Below are positions 1 through 6,937 of a stretch of DNA of 64,000 nt, piece after piece (position 1 is the stretch's first letter; each line of letters opens with the position of its first letter). A model generated the notes under the pieces. The model did no database searches. It saw nothing but the letters and a program-made list of their open reading frames with translations, and was not told the origin of the DNA. The translations under genes were made by a program, and so were the position numbers. Where the stretch lies: assembly GCF_024756255.1 (NCBI RefSeq), contig NZ_JANUHB010000002.1, forward strand, positions 186,001 through 250,000, in the 5' to 3' direction. This DNA is from Massilia agilis (lineage in GTDB: Bacteria > Pseudomonadota > Gammaproteobacteria > Burkholderiales > Burkholderiaceae_D).

Positions 1-557
1 ACCCGCTGGCGCGCCAGCTGTACGCCGAAATCGCGTCGGTCGAGGAGCAGCACGTGACCCAGTACGAGTCGATGCTCGACCCAACCGAAACGGTGCTCGA
101 ACAGTGGCTGCTGCACGAGGCGGCCGAGTGCTACAACTACTACAGCTGCGTCGAGCAGGAGACCAATCACCACGTCAAGGCGATCTGGGAGCGCTTCCTG
201 GACTACGAGCTGGGGCACTTCCACACGGCGGCCGAGGCCATCAAGGCGGTCGAAAAGCGCGACCCGGCCGAGATCATCACCAACGACTTTGCCGCGCCCC
301 TGGCATTTCGCAGCCAGCGCGACTTCGTGCGCCGCGTGCTGCACAACGAGGTGGACTTGCGCACCGACGGCACCGCCTTCGTGCCGCGCGCGCGGGAAAG
401 CGCGGCCTCGCTGCACTACCGCACCTACATCAACTCGGACGGCTCGCCGAGCGAGGCTGTCTCGGCCGGCTACATCTGGTCGCCCGGCACGGAAATGACG
501 CGCAAGGGAACGGCCAGCGGCGTGATCAGTGCCGCGCCCGGCCCGATCTCACCGTGA
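1..557 (+). CDS. Ferritin-like domain protein, C-terminal part (5' end outside window)
   Basis: The reading frame is already open at the left edge (codons begin at base 3), so the true start lies outside the window; the GTG at 54 is an internal valine. The visible 184 residues contain carboxylate/histidine pairs of a four-helix diiron protein: EEQH near the edge, then YELGHFHTAAE about 75 residues later. The last 80 residues are polar and not helical-bundle-like. The protein is probably a ferritin-like/rubrerythrin-like metal or redox protein. The next gene, also ferritin-like, starts 25 bases downstream and is probably co-transcribed. The substrate cannot be read from sequence. Confidence 0.72.
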   Translation, partial: PLARQLYAEIASVEEQHVTQYESMLDPTETVLEQWLLHEAAECYNYYSCVEQETNHHVKAIWERFLDYELGHFHTAAEAIKAVEKRDPAEIITNDFAAPLAFRSQRDFVRRVLHNEVDLRTDGTAFVPRARESAASLHYRTYINSDGSPSEAVSAGYIWSPGTEMTRKGTASGVISAAPGPISP

Positions 558-582
558 GCCAACCGACAACGAGGAGAACACC

Positions 583-1353
583 ATGGCACAGCATTCGGAA
601 CACGTTGGCATGAACCGGACCGGCATCCAGATGTCGCCACTGGACACCAAGGCCATGCTCAAGGACGACGGCAGCGCGCGCGGCGAGGAAGGCGACGAAT
701 CGGCGCTGGCCGACGTGCGCAGCTCGTACATCGCGGACGCCGAAGGCCTGGGCTCGGTCCCGCTGCCAGGCACGATCACCGGCGCGGTCAGCATGGGCGT
801 GCAGATGCTCAAGGGCGACAGCCCGCAGATCCTGCTCGACAAGCTGGGCGAGCGGCTCGCCTTCGAGCGCACCGGCGCACGCCTGTACGACGCCCTCATC
901 ACCAAATGCGAGGTCATGCTCGATGGCGAAATCAGCATGACGATCGAGGACCTGCAGGCGATCCGCTCGGACGAGGCGCGGCACTTCCTGCTGCTGAGCG
1001 ACGCCATCGAGTCGCTGGGCGGCGACCCGACCTCGCAGACGCCCAGTGCCGACCTGGTCGGCGTGGAGTCGATAGGGCTGGTGCAAGTGCTGAACGATCC
1101 CCGCACCAGCCTGGCCCAGTCGCTGCACGCCATCGTCACCGCCGAGCTGGCCGACAAGGCCGGCTGGGAAACGCTGGTCGCGCTCGCGGACGAGCACGAG
1201 CTCACCGACATGGTCAACGATTTCACCGTCGCCCTGAACGAGGAGCGCGAGCACCTGGCGCTGGTGCAGACCTGGTACGAAGAGGCCATTGGCCTGACCT
1301 ACGGGGATGTCGAGATCGAGCCGGACCAGTCCGGGCCGGCCGCCACGCCCTGA
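583..1353 (+). CDS. Ferritin-like domain protein
   Basis: This is a 256-residue protein. I chose ATG 583 because GAGGAGAAC lies just upstream at 571-579; an in-frame GTG reading from 529 would overlap the previous gene. After a polar N-terminus (about 75 residues) comes a helical region with the paired metal-ligand motifs of ferritin-like bundles: ERTGARLYDAL, DEARHFLLL and EEREHLALVQTWYEE. The spacing fits a diiron carboxylate four-helix bundle. It follows another ferritin-like gene after 25 bases, so the two may form a hetero-oligomer or a stress-response pair; that is inference. There is no signal peptide, so it should be cytoplasmic. Confidence 0.75.
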   Translation: MAQHSEHVGMNRTGIQMSPLDTKAMLKDDGSARGEEGDESALADVRSSYIADAEGLGSVPLPGTITGAVSMGVQMLKGDSPQILLDKLGERLAFERTGARLYDALITKCEVMLDGEISMTIEDLQAIRSDEARHFLLLSDAIESLGGDPTSQTPSADLVGVESIGLVQVLNDPRTSLAQSLHAIVTAELADKAGWETLVALADEHELTDMVNDFTVALNEEREHLALVQTWYEEAIGLTYGDVEIEPDQSGPAATP

Positions 1354-1421
1354 GATCGCCACTGTCGCAGCCGTGTCACGGGAATTACTCGCTGACACGG
1401 CATTTGCCCTACAATCACGGC

Positions 1422-2498
1422 ATGGTTCAGCTTACCCTCGTCCTGCCGTTCGCCCTGCCCGCTCCCGAATTTGCGCCCGACCTGGTGCGCTCGCTCCAGG
1501 CGCCCGCCCTTGCCGCACTGGTGTCGCGCACTGCAACCCATCACCGCCAGCCGTACGACCAGACAGCGCGCGCGCTGCCGCACGAGGTCTGGCTGGCGCG
1601 CGCGCTCGGCCTGGAACAGCATGGCCAGCCCGGCTTTGCGGTGGCGGCGATGCGCGGTTTCGGCCTGGACCCGCAGGACGGCACCTGGTTCATTATCAAC
1701 CCGTCACATATCGAGATCGCGCGCAGCCACCTGATGATGCCGGACCTGCGGCAGCTGGACCTGCACGATGCCGACAGCCGCGCCCTGTTCGACGCAGCCC
1801 GCCCGTATGTCGAGGAGGCGGGCCACACGCTGGAGTATGGGGACGCGCAGACCTGGTTCATGCGCGCCGACGACTGGGCCGGCATGGACACCTCGACGCC
1901 CGACGCGGCGGTGGGCATGAACCTGACCGACTGCATGCCGACCGGCCCGCGTGCGCTGGCCTACCGCAAGCTGCAAAACGAAATCCAGATGCTGTGGTAC
2001 ACGCACCCGGCCAACGCCGCCCGCGAATCGCGCCGCCAGCCGCCGGTGAACGCCTTCTGGCTCTGGGGCGCCGCCACAACAAACAGTACCGCCTCACCCA
2101 AGACCGTCGTCCCCGCGCAGGCGGGGACCCATGCCGAGCTTCCAAAGTCCGCTAATGGAACGACCGTCGCAGCTTTCGAATCCCCCGGCTGGCTGTCCGC
2201 CTTGGCCACTGAACGTCTGACGTCGCTGCCCCAGGTCGGCGCCACGCAAGCGGACACCCTGCTCATCGCCGGCAACGTCGCCGCCCCCGCCATCGCCGCC
2301 GACTGGTCCGGCTGGCTGTACGAAATGCAGCGCCTGGAATCCGAGCTGTTCGCGCCGCTGCTCGCCGCCCTGGCCGCCGGCCGCATCAAACAGCTCAAGC
2401 TGGTGATGAGCCACCGCGACGCACACGCCGAATTCACCACCACCGCCATGGCGCAGCGCAAATTCTGGCGCCGGCCGACTTTGGAACGACTGATTTGA
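1422..2498 (+). CDS. RpfE-like conserved protein with an in-frame repeat insertion
   Basis: This 358-residue protein resembles the family annotated in Burkholderiales as 'regulatory protein, RpfE type' or, loosely, as phosphoglycerate mutase; its biochemical role is not established. The position directly before recJ is a familiar arrangement. The stop codon overlaps the recJ start (TTGA at 2495-2498), implying translational coupling. Residues 228-238 (TVVPAQAGTHA) are encoded by a single arm of the family B palindromic repeat, inserted in frame, and the flanking residues (about 220-255) look like linker sequence. A TACAAT hexamer at 1410-1415 lies only 6 bases before ATG 1422, so the message may have almost no leader. 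No signal peptide is visible. Confidence 0.7.
   Translation: MVQLTLVLPFALPAPEFAPDLVRSLQAPALAALVSRTATHHRQPYDQTARALPHEVWLARALGLEQHGQPGFAVAAMRGFGLDPQDGTWFIINPSHIEIARSHLMMPDLRQLDLHDADSRALFDAARPYVEEAGHTLEYGDAQTWFMRADDWAGMDTSTPDAAVGMNLTDCMPTGPRALAYRKLQNEIQMLWYTHPANAARESRRQPPVNAFWLWGAATTNSTASPKTVVPAQAGTHAELPKSANGTTVAAFESPGWLSALATERLTSLPQVGATQADTLLIAGNVAAPAIAADWSGWLYEMQRLESELFAPLLAALAAGRIKQLKLVMSHRDAHAEFTTTAMAQRKFWRRPTLERLI
2103..2134. repeat. Family B palindromic repeat, single arm inside a coding region
   Basis: The arm is GTCCCCGC (2109-2116), loop GCAG, GCGGGGAC (2121-2128), flanked by CGTC and CCATGC exactly as in the intergenic copies at 4205-4271, 37426-37526, 41639-41749 and 51141-51224. Here it keeps the reading frame of the RpfE-like gene. 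A degraded trace of the second arm may follow at about 2154-2170 (ATGGAACGACCGTCG). Confidence 0.8.
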
Positions 2499-4192
2499 AC
2501 ACCCGCATCACCATCCGCCCCTGCCCGCTGCGCACTTCCGAGATGCTGCGCCAGGGCGGGGTCCACCCCGTGCTCGCCCGCGTGTACGCGGCGCGCGGCC
2601 TGTCCGATCCGCGCGAACTGTCGAGCGAACTGCAGGCGCTGGCGCCGCCCGCCAGCCTGAAACACATCGACGCCGCCGCCGCGTTCCTGGCCGACGCCAT
2701 CGCGGCCGGTAAAAAGATGACCATCGTCGCCGACTACGACTGCGACGGCGCCACCGCCTGCGCCACCGCGCTGCGCGGCCTGTCGATGATGGGCGCGCGC
2801 GTGGACTTCATCGTCCCCAACCGCTTCGAATATGGCTACGGCCTCACGCCGGAAATCGTCGAACTGACCGCGCGTGAAAAGCAGCCGGACATCATCATCA
2901 CCGTGGACAACGGCATCGCGAGCATCGACGGCGTGCTGGAAGCAAAGCGGCGCGGCATCGAGGTTGTGGTGACCGACCACCACCTGCCGGGCGACACGCT
3001 GCCGGACGCGCGCGTGATCGTCAACCCGAACCAGCCTGAGTGCGGTTTCCCCAGCAAGAACCTGGCCGGCGTGGGCGTCGTGTTCTACGTGCTGCTCGCG
3101 CTGCGCGCGGAACTGCGCCGGCGCGGCGTGTACGACCAGCAGACCCAGCCCAAGCTGGACTGCCTGCTCGACCTGGTGGCGCTCGGCACGGTCGCGGACG
3201 TGGTCAGGCTCGACGCGAACAACCGGATCCTGGTCGCCCAGGGCATCAAACGCATGCGCGCCGGCCGCATGCAACCGGGCGTGGCGGCACTGTTCCGCGT
3301 GGCCGGCCGTGAAGCGCGCAGCGCCTCGCCGTTTGACCTTGGCTTTGCCGTCGGCCCGCGCCTGAACGCGGCCGGGCGGCTGGACGACATGTCGCTCGGG
3401 ATCGAGTGCCTGGTCACGGACGACGAGGGCCGCGCCTGGGCGATCGCGCAGCAGCTCAACGAAATCAACCTCAAGCGCCGCGAGATCGAGGCAGAGATGC
3501 AGGACACGGCCCTGCTGCACCTGGACGAGTTCCAGCCCGCCGACAGCAGCACGATCTGCGTGTACGACGAGGGCTGGCACCAGGGCGTGATCGGCATCGT
3601 CGCCTCGCGCCTGAAAGAGAAGTTCTACCGGCCGACGATCACCTTCGCGCCGGCCGGCGACGGGCTGATCAAGGGCTCGGGCCGCTCGATCCCGGGCTTT
3701 CATTTGCGCGACGCGCTGGACCTGGTGTCAAAGCGGGTGCCGGGCCTGATCGACAAGTTTGGCGGCCACTCCATGGCGGCCGGCCTGACGATCCGGGCCA
3801 ATGCGCTGGACAGCTTCAGGCAGGCGTTCGAGGCGGTGGGCCGCGCGTGGCTGACGCAAGCGCAGCTCGAGCGCGTGATCGAGACCGACGGTCCGCTGGA
3901 AGACGCGTACTACAGCACGAACTTCATCGAGCTGATGGACGGGCAGGTGTGGGGCCAGGGTTTTGCGCCGCCCGTGTTCTGCGACGAGTTCACCGTGCTC
4001 AGCCAGCGCATTTTGAAGGAGCGCCACCTGAAGCTGCTCCTGGAACGCAACGGCAAGCGCTATGACGCAATCTGGTTCGGCCAGACCGCCGGGCTGGGCG
4101 ACCGCGCGCGCGTGGCGTTCCGGCTGGACGCGAACGAATACAACGGCGTGACCAAGGTCCAGCTGCTGGTCGAACACGCCGAACCGGCCTGA
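2495..4192 (+). CDS. recJ: Single-stranded-DNA-specific exonuclease RecJ
   Basis: RecJ is the 5'-to-3' single-strand DNA exonuclease used in recombination, mismatch repair and fork processing. The protein has 565 residues, normal for the family. The DHH phosphoesterase domain carries DYDCDG at residues 80-85 and DHH at 161-163, followed by the DHHA1-type region (GSGRSIPGFHL, KFGGHSMAAG) and a C-terminal OB-like domain. The start is TTG at 2495 (MNTRITIRPCPLR). It overlaps the stop of the preceding gene by 3 bases, so translation is probably coupled. A family B palindrome follows the stop and likely ends the transcript. Confidence 0.96.
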   Translation: MNTRITIRPCPLRTSEMLRQGGVHPVLARVYAARGLSDPRELSSELQALAPPASLKHIDAAAAFLADAIAAGKKMTIVADYDCDGATACATALRGLSMMGARVDFIVPNRFEYGYGLTPEIVELTAREKQPDIIITVDNGIASIDGVLEAKRRGIEVVVTDHHLPGDTLPDARVIVNPNQPECGFPSKNLAGVGVVFYVLLALRAELRRRGVYDQQTQPKLDCLLDLVALGTVADVVRLDANNRILVAQGIKRMRAGRMQPGVAALFRVAGREARSASPFDLGFAVGPRLNAAGRLDDMSLGIECLVTDDEGRAWAIAQQLNEINLKRREIEAEMQDTALLHLDEFQPADSSTICVYDEGWHQGVIGIVASRLKEKFYRPTITFAPAGDGLIKGSGRSIPGFHLRDALDLVSKRVPGLIDKFGGHSMAAGLTIRANALDSFRQAFEAVGRAWLTQAQLERVIETDGPLEDAYYSTNFIELMDGQVWGQGFAPPVFCDEFTVLSQRILKERHLKLLLERNGKRYDAIWFGQTAGLGDRARVAFRLDANEYNGVTKVQLLVEHAEPA

Positions 4193-4204
4193 CCCACCCA
4201 CTGC

Positions 4205-4271
4205 CGTCGTCCCGGCGAAAGCCGGGACCCATGCTGAGCATCCGTGGGTCCCGGCCTTCGCCGGGACGACG
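4205..4271. repeat. Family B two-arm palindromic repeat
   Basis: The outer bases CGTCGTCCCGGC (4205) pair with GCCGGGACGACG (ending 4271). Each arm is also a short hairpin (TCCCGGCgaaaGCCGGGA on the left, TCCCGGCcttcGCCGGGA on the right). A T-rich stretch (TTTTACTTT) follows. It lies between convergent recJ and the NTF2-like gene and is a plausible bidirectional transcription end. Confidence 0.85.
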
Positions 4272-4277
4272 TCGGTT

Positions 4278-4751
4278 TTACTTTCCCTCAGCCTTCTTGC
4301 AATCGCAAACCGGCGTGCCGCGATCGAACACGATCTTCCACGTGCCCGGCGCCTCCAGTCGCCAGATCGAGCTGAAGCGCGAGATCAGCTTGCCGTTGGC
4401 GTCATACACCGGCCCGGTGGAGAGGGCCAGCGTGCCCGACTCGACCACCTCGACCTGGTCCGGCTCCCACGAGAACGGCGCCTCGGGCTTGATGTACAGG
4501 CCCTTCCAGCCCTTGGCCACTGCTTCCTTGCCGCGCAGGACCTCGTTCGGGTTACCGCCAAAGAACACCGCCTCGTCAGAGAGGAAGGTCGTGAATGCCT
4601 TGTGGTCGCGCGCCTTCATGGTTGCCGCAAACGCGCGCTCGGTGTCGGCCACCTGCTTTTTCAGCTCATCATTGGACAGGCGCTGGGCGCTCGCGGCGGC
4701 GGCGAGGGTCAACAGGGCCACGCAAACCAGGGAAAACCATCTCAAACGCAT
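4278..4751 (-). CDS. Exported NTF2-like (SnoaL/DUF4440-type) protein
   Basis: This 157-residue protein has a signal peptide (hydrophobic VCVALLTLAAAASAQ, cleavage near AxA) and a single NTF2-like alpha+beta fold: the helical LKKQVADTERAFAATMKARD, then FTTFLSDEAVFFGG and the strand-rich SRFSSIWRLEAPGTWKIVFDRG. The family covers small periplasmic proteins of varied or unknown function, so no substrate can be given. The C-terminus contains PVCDC, a possible disulfide. I chose ATG 4751 over GTG 4760 because AAAGGG sits about 8 bases upstream of the ATG. It is convergent with recJ and divergent from the toxin-antitoxin operon. Confidence 0.72.
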   Translation of the reverse strand: MRLRWFSLVCVALLTLAAAASAQRLSNDELKKQVADTERAFAATMKARDHKAFTTFLSDEAVFFGGNPNEVLRGKEAVAKGWKGLYIKPEAPFSWEPDQVEVVESGTLALSTGPVYDANGKLISRFSSIWRLEAPGTWKIVFDRGTPVCDCKKAEGK

Positions 4752-4820
4752 GGGACACACCCTTTCATTTGGACAAGGGTTGCGATTTTGTCATGGTCAC
4801 ACACGGCTGACAACCATCAA

Positions 4821-4854
4821 TTGCAGACTCTCCGAATTTGGAGTATAAAGAGTC
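4821..4854 (+). promoter_or_regulatory. Promoter and probable autoregulatory operator of the Xre/RES operon
   Basis: TTGCAG (4821-4826) and TATAAA (4844-4849) are 17 bases apart, the ideal sigma-70 spacing. The spacer holds the palindrome CTCCGAATTTGGAG (4830-4843), and GACTC (4826-4830) is inverted as GAGTC (4850-4854). Antitoxins of this class usually repress their own promoter, so this is the likely binding site. Confidence 0.65.
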
Positions 4855-4871
4855 CATATACGGAGGAATCC

Positions 4872-5309
4872 ATGAGCCTCGCCTACGCCTACCCCAAAAG
4901 CCGCTTCGAACCCGCCGTGCTGGTCGACCTGAACTCCAAGGCCGAGCGCGAGCGGCTGTCCCAGTCGGCCCTGAAAGGCTTTTTCCGGCTTGCCGCCGCC
5001 TGGAAGCTGCGCGACGAAGACGCCCGCGAACTGCTTGGCGGCCTGTCGTCCTCGGCCTTCTATGAATGGAAAAAGAACCCGGACCGCGTGCTCGAAGTGG
5101 ACCGGATCACCCGCATCTCTTACCTGCTGGGCATCTACAAGGCCCTGCACGTCCTCTACGGCGACAAGCTCGCCGACGAATGGGTTCACCTGCCCAACAC
5201 CAACCCCATCTTCAACGGGCGCACGCCGCTGTCCACCATGCTGGGCGGCGGCCTGCTCGGCATGCAGACCGTGCGCAAGCTGCTGGACGCCCGGCGCGGG
5301 GGCCTGTGA
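4872..5309 (+). CDS. Xre/MbcA/ParS-type antitoxin of a RES toxin
   Basis: This 145-residue antitoxin belongs to the Xre-RES toxin-antitoxin class. The N-terminal part is a helical DNA-binding region (residues about 30-90, including LLGGLSSSAFYEWKKNP). The C-terminal toxin-binding domain is recognisable by FNGRTPLSTMLGGGLLGM and the terminal VRKLLDARRGG. In characterised homologues this C-terminus blocks the toxin active site and the N-terminus represses the operon. GGAGG at 4862-4866 is an excellent ribosome binding site for ATG 4872. The toxin gene starts directly after the stop codon, with no spacer. Confidence 0.88.
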   Translation: MSLAYAYPKSRFEPAVLVDLNSKAERERLSQSALKGFFRLAAAWKLRDEDARELLGGLSSSAFYEWKKNPDRVLEVDRITRISYLLGIYKALHVLYGDKLADEWVHLPNTNPIFNGRTPLSTMLGGGLLGMQTVRKLLDARRGGL

Positions 5310-5993
5310 GTGGGCGCCGTCCGCAAACTGACCAACCTGCGCCAGTTTGACACCTGCCGCCTGATCCCGTCGCGCTTTGCCGACATCGAGGACTCTGTGC
5401 TGGTGCCGCTGGCGGAAAGCGACGACGTGCTGCGCGACCTGTTCGACCTGGACAACGCCACCAACGAGCGCCTGCGCGGCGAGTATGGCGGCCTGCCCGG
5501 CATCGGCGTGGACGAACTGGTGTTCGGCGTGCCGCACTTTCGCATCATCAACGCCGCGTTCTGTTACCCGCGCCCCGAAGGCAGCCGCTTCAACGACGGC
5601 GACCGCGGCGCCTGGTACTGCGCGTTCGAAACCGAAACCGCACTGGCCGAGGTGTGCTTCCACAAAACGGTCGAGTACCAGGAGATCAACCGCTTCGACG
5701 ACAGCGTCAGCTACCAGTGCATGCTGGCCGACTTCACGGCCACCTTCCACGACCTGCGCGGCGCCAACGCCTGCCCCAAGTGCCTGGACCCGAAGAGCTA
5801 CGAAACCTCGCAGGCGCTGGCGCTCGAATTGCTCGAAACCGGCTCGATGGGCGTGATCTACCCCAGCGTGCGGCGCGCCGGCGGCACCAACCTCGCCTGC
5901 TTTCGGCCTGCACTGGTAGGCAATGTTCGCAAGGGCGATGCCTATCGGTTAACATGGGCGGGGTCGCCGGAACCGGTGATCGAGATTATCTGA
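5310..5993 (+). CDS. RES-domain toxin (NAD+-degrading type)
   Basis: RES toxins studied so far (for example MbcT) destroy NAD+ by phosphorolysis or hydrolysis and halt growth. This 227-residue protein belongs to the longer RES class. The three residues that name the family are visible: Arg in GSRFNDGDRG, Glu in ETETALAEVCFH and Ser in VIYPSVRRAGG. The start is GTG 5310, immediately after the antitoxin TGA (5307-5309), as expected for a coupled pair with the antitoxin first. The gene is intact with no frameshift, so the module looks functional. A DUF2288 gene begins 6 bases after the stop. Confidence 0.88.
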   Translation: MGAVRKLTNLRQFDTCRLIPSRFADIEDSVLVPLAESDDVLRDLFDLDNATNERLRGEYGGLPGIGVDELVFGVPHFRIINAAFCYPRPEGSRFNDGDRGAWYCAFETETALAEVCFHKTVEYQEINRFDDSVSYQCMLADFTATFHDLRGANACPKCLDPKSYETSQALALELLETGSMGVIYPSVRRAGGTNLACFRPALVGNVRKGDAYRLTWAGSPEPVIEII

Positions 5994-5999
5994 ACCATT

Positions 6000-6332
6000 A
6001 TGAGCCGCACCATGAAAACCAAGCCAGAGAACGACAAAGAGCTGTACGACAAGGTTAACCACGAAACCGCCCGCATCAGATGGAGCGAACTCGAAAAGCA
6101 CTTCGCGGCCGGTGCCGTGGTGTACGTGAGCGAGGACCTGGACCTGGTGGACGTGGCCGTGCGCATCTCGCACGACGACAAGGACAACGTGCAGCGCTGG
6201 ATGGCCGAGGGCAAGCTGCACAAGGTGAGGGACGAGCAGGCGCAGGTGTGGGCGGTGGCCGATTCGACGCTGTGGGCCTCGGTCGTGCACCCGTTCGTGC
6301 TGGTGCAGCCCGACAAAAAGAGCCTGCACTGA
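6000..6332 (+). CDS. DUF2288 family protein
   Basis: This 110-residue cytoplasmic protein matches the DUF2288 pattern as I know it: ETARIRWSELEKHFAAG, LDLVDVAVRISHDD, VQRWMAEGKLHKV, DEQAQVWAV and SVVHPFVLVQP. No function is known for the family. ATG 6000 lies 6 bases after the RES toxin stop, so it probably rides on the toxin-antitoxin transcript; ATG 6012 (MKTKPEND) is an alternative start. Whether it takes part in the toxin system or is merely a neighbour cannot be told from sequence. Confidence 0.8.
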   Translation: MSRTMKTKPENDKELYDKVNHETARIRWSELEKHFAAGAVVYVSEDLDLVDVAVRISHDDKDNVQRWMAEGKLHKVRDEQAQVWAVADSTLWASVVHPFVLVQPDKKSLH

Positions 6333-6354
6333 CGCGCGACCGACTCACCCCCTT

Positions 6355-6378
6355 GGTGGGGCTGGCTGCAGCCCCACC
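6355..6378. terminator. Perfect 10-bp hairpin after the TA/DUF2288 operon
   Basis: GGTGGGGCTG (6355-6364), loop GCTG and CAGCCCCACC (6369-6378) form a perfect GC-rich stem. There is no T-run after it, so it may be a weak terminator, an RNA 3'-end stabiliser or a leader structure of the gene at 6423. Confidence 0.5.
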
Positions 6379-6422
6379 CTTGCGATAACTTGCACGCCTG
6401 TTATCTGATACAGGAAGCAGAC

Positions 6423-6935
6423 ATGCGCAAACCTCAGCAAGCACTTCTCGCGGCCGGCCTGGCCGCGGCACTGGCCGCGTCGGTCGCCAACGCGGCCAGC
6501 CAGCAGCCCTCCGGCCCCGCGCTCGACAAATTCATCCCCATGAAACTGGCCGGCTGGAAGACCGACGCGCCGTTCGATGCCGAGCACATGTCCGACCACA
6601 CCTCCGGCGTGACCCAGACCTACACCGGCAAGAACGAGAGCGGGCTCACGCTCGACATCGTTCGCATCCGTCCCGGCAATCGTGCGATGAGCGTGCCCAG
6701 GCTTGATCAAGCCCAGCTCGGCGAACTGCCCGAAGGCGGCGGCTTCGCCTCGCTGCAGCCGCTCAAGGACCGCAAGACCCTGGTCGTCTACAGCAAGGAA
6801 AACGGCAGCGGCAAGCTGACTGCCGTGGCCGGCAAATGCGTGATCACGATCGACGGCAACGGCATCAAGCAGGACCAGCTGGTCGCCGCTGCCAACGCCA
6901 TCGACATGAAAGGACTGGACGCGGTCTGCCTGTAG
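6423..6935 (+). CDS. Small exported protein of unknown function
   Basis: This 170-residue protein starts with a clear signal peptide (basic MRKPQQ, hydrophobic LLAAGLAAALAASV, cleavage at ANA-AS). I do not recognise the mature domain. It has the look of a small soluble periplasmic protein with a C-terminal Cys, and LTAVAGKCVITIDGNG could hold a second Cys for a disulfide (Cys in GKCV and DAVCL). ATG 6423 follows GGAAGCAGAC. The stop lies 2 bases from the stop of convergent cpdB, so the two transcripts must overlap at their 3' ends. Confidence 0.68.
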   Translation: MRKPQQALLAAGLAAALAASVANAASQQPSGPALDKFIPMKLAGWKTDAPFDAEHMSDHTSGVTQTYTGKNESGLTLDIVRIRPGNRAMSVPRLDQAQLGELPEGGGFASLQPLKDRKTLVVYSKENGSGKLTAVAGKCVITIDGNGIKQDQLVAAANAIDMKGLDAVCL

Positions 6936-6937
6936 GC

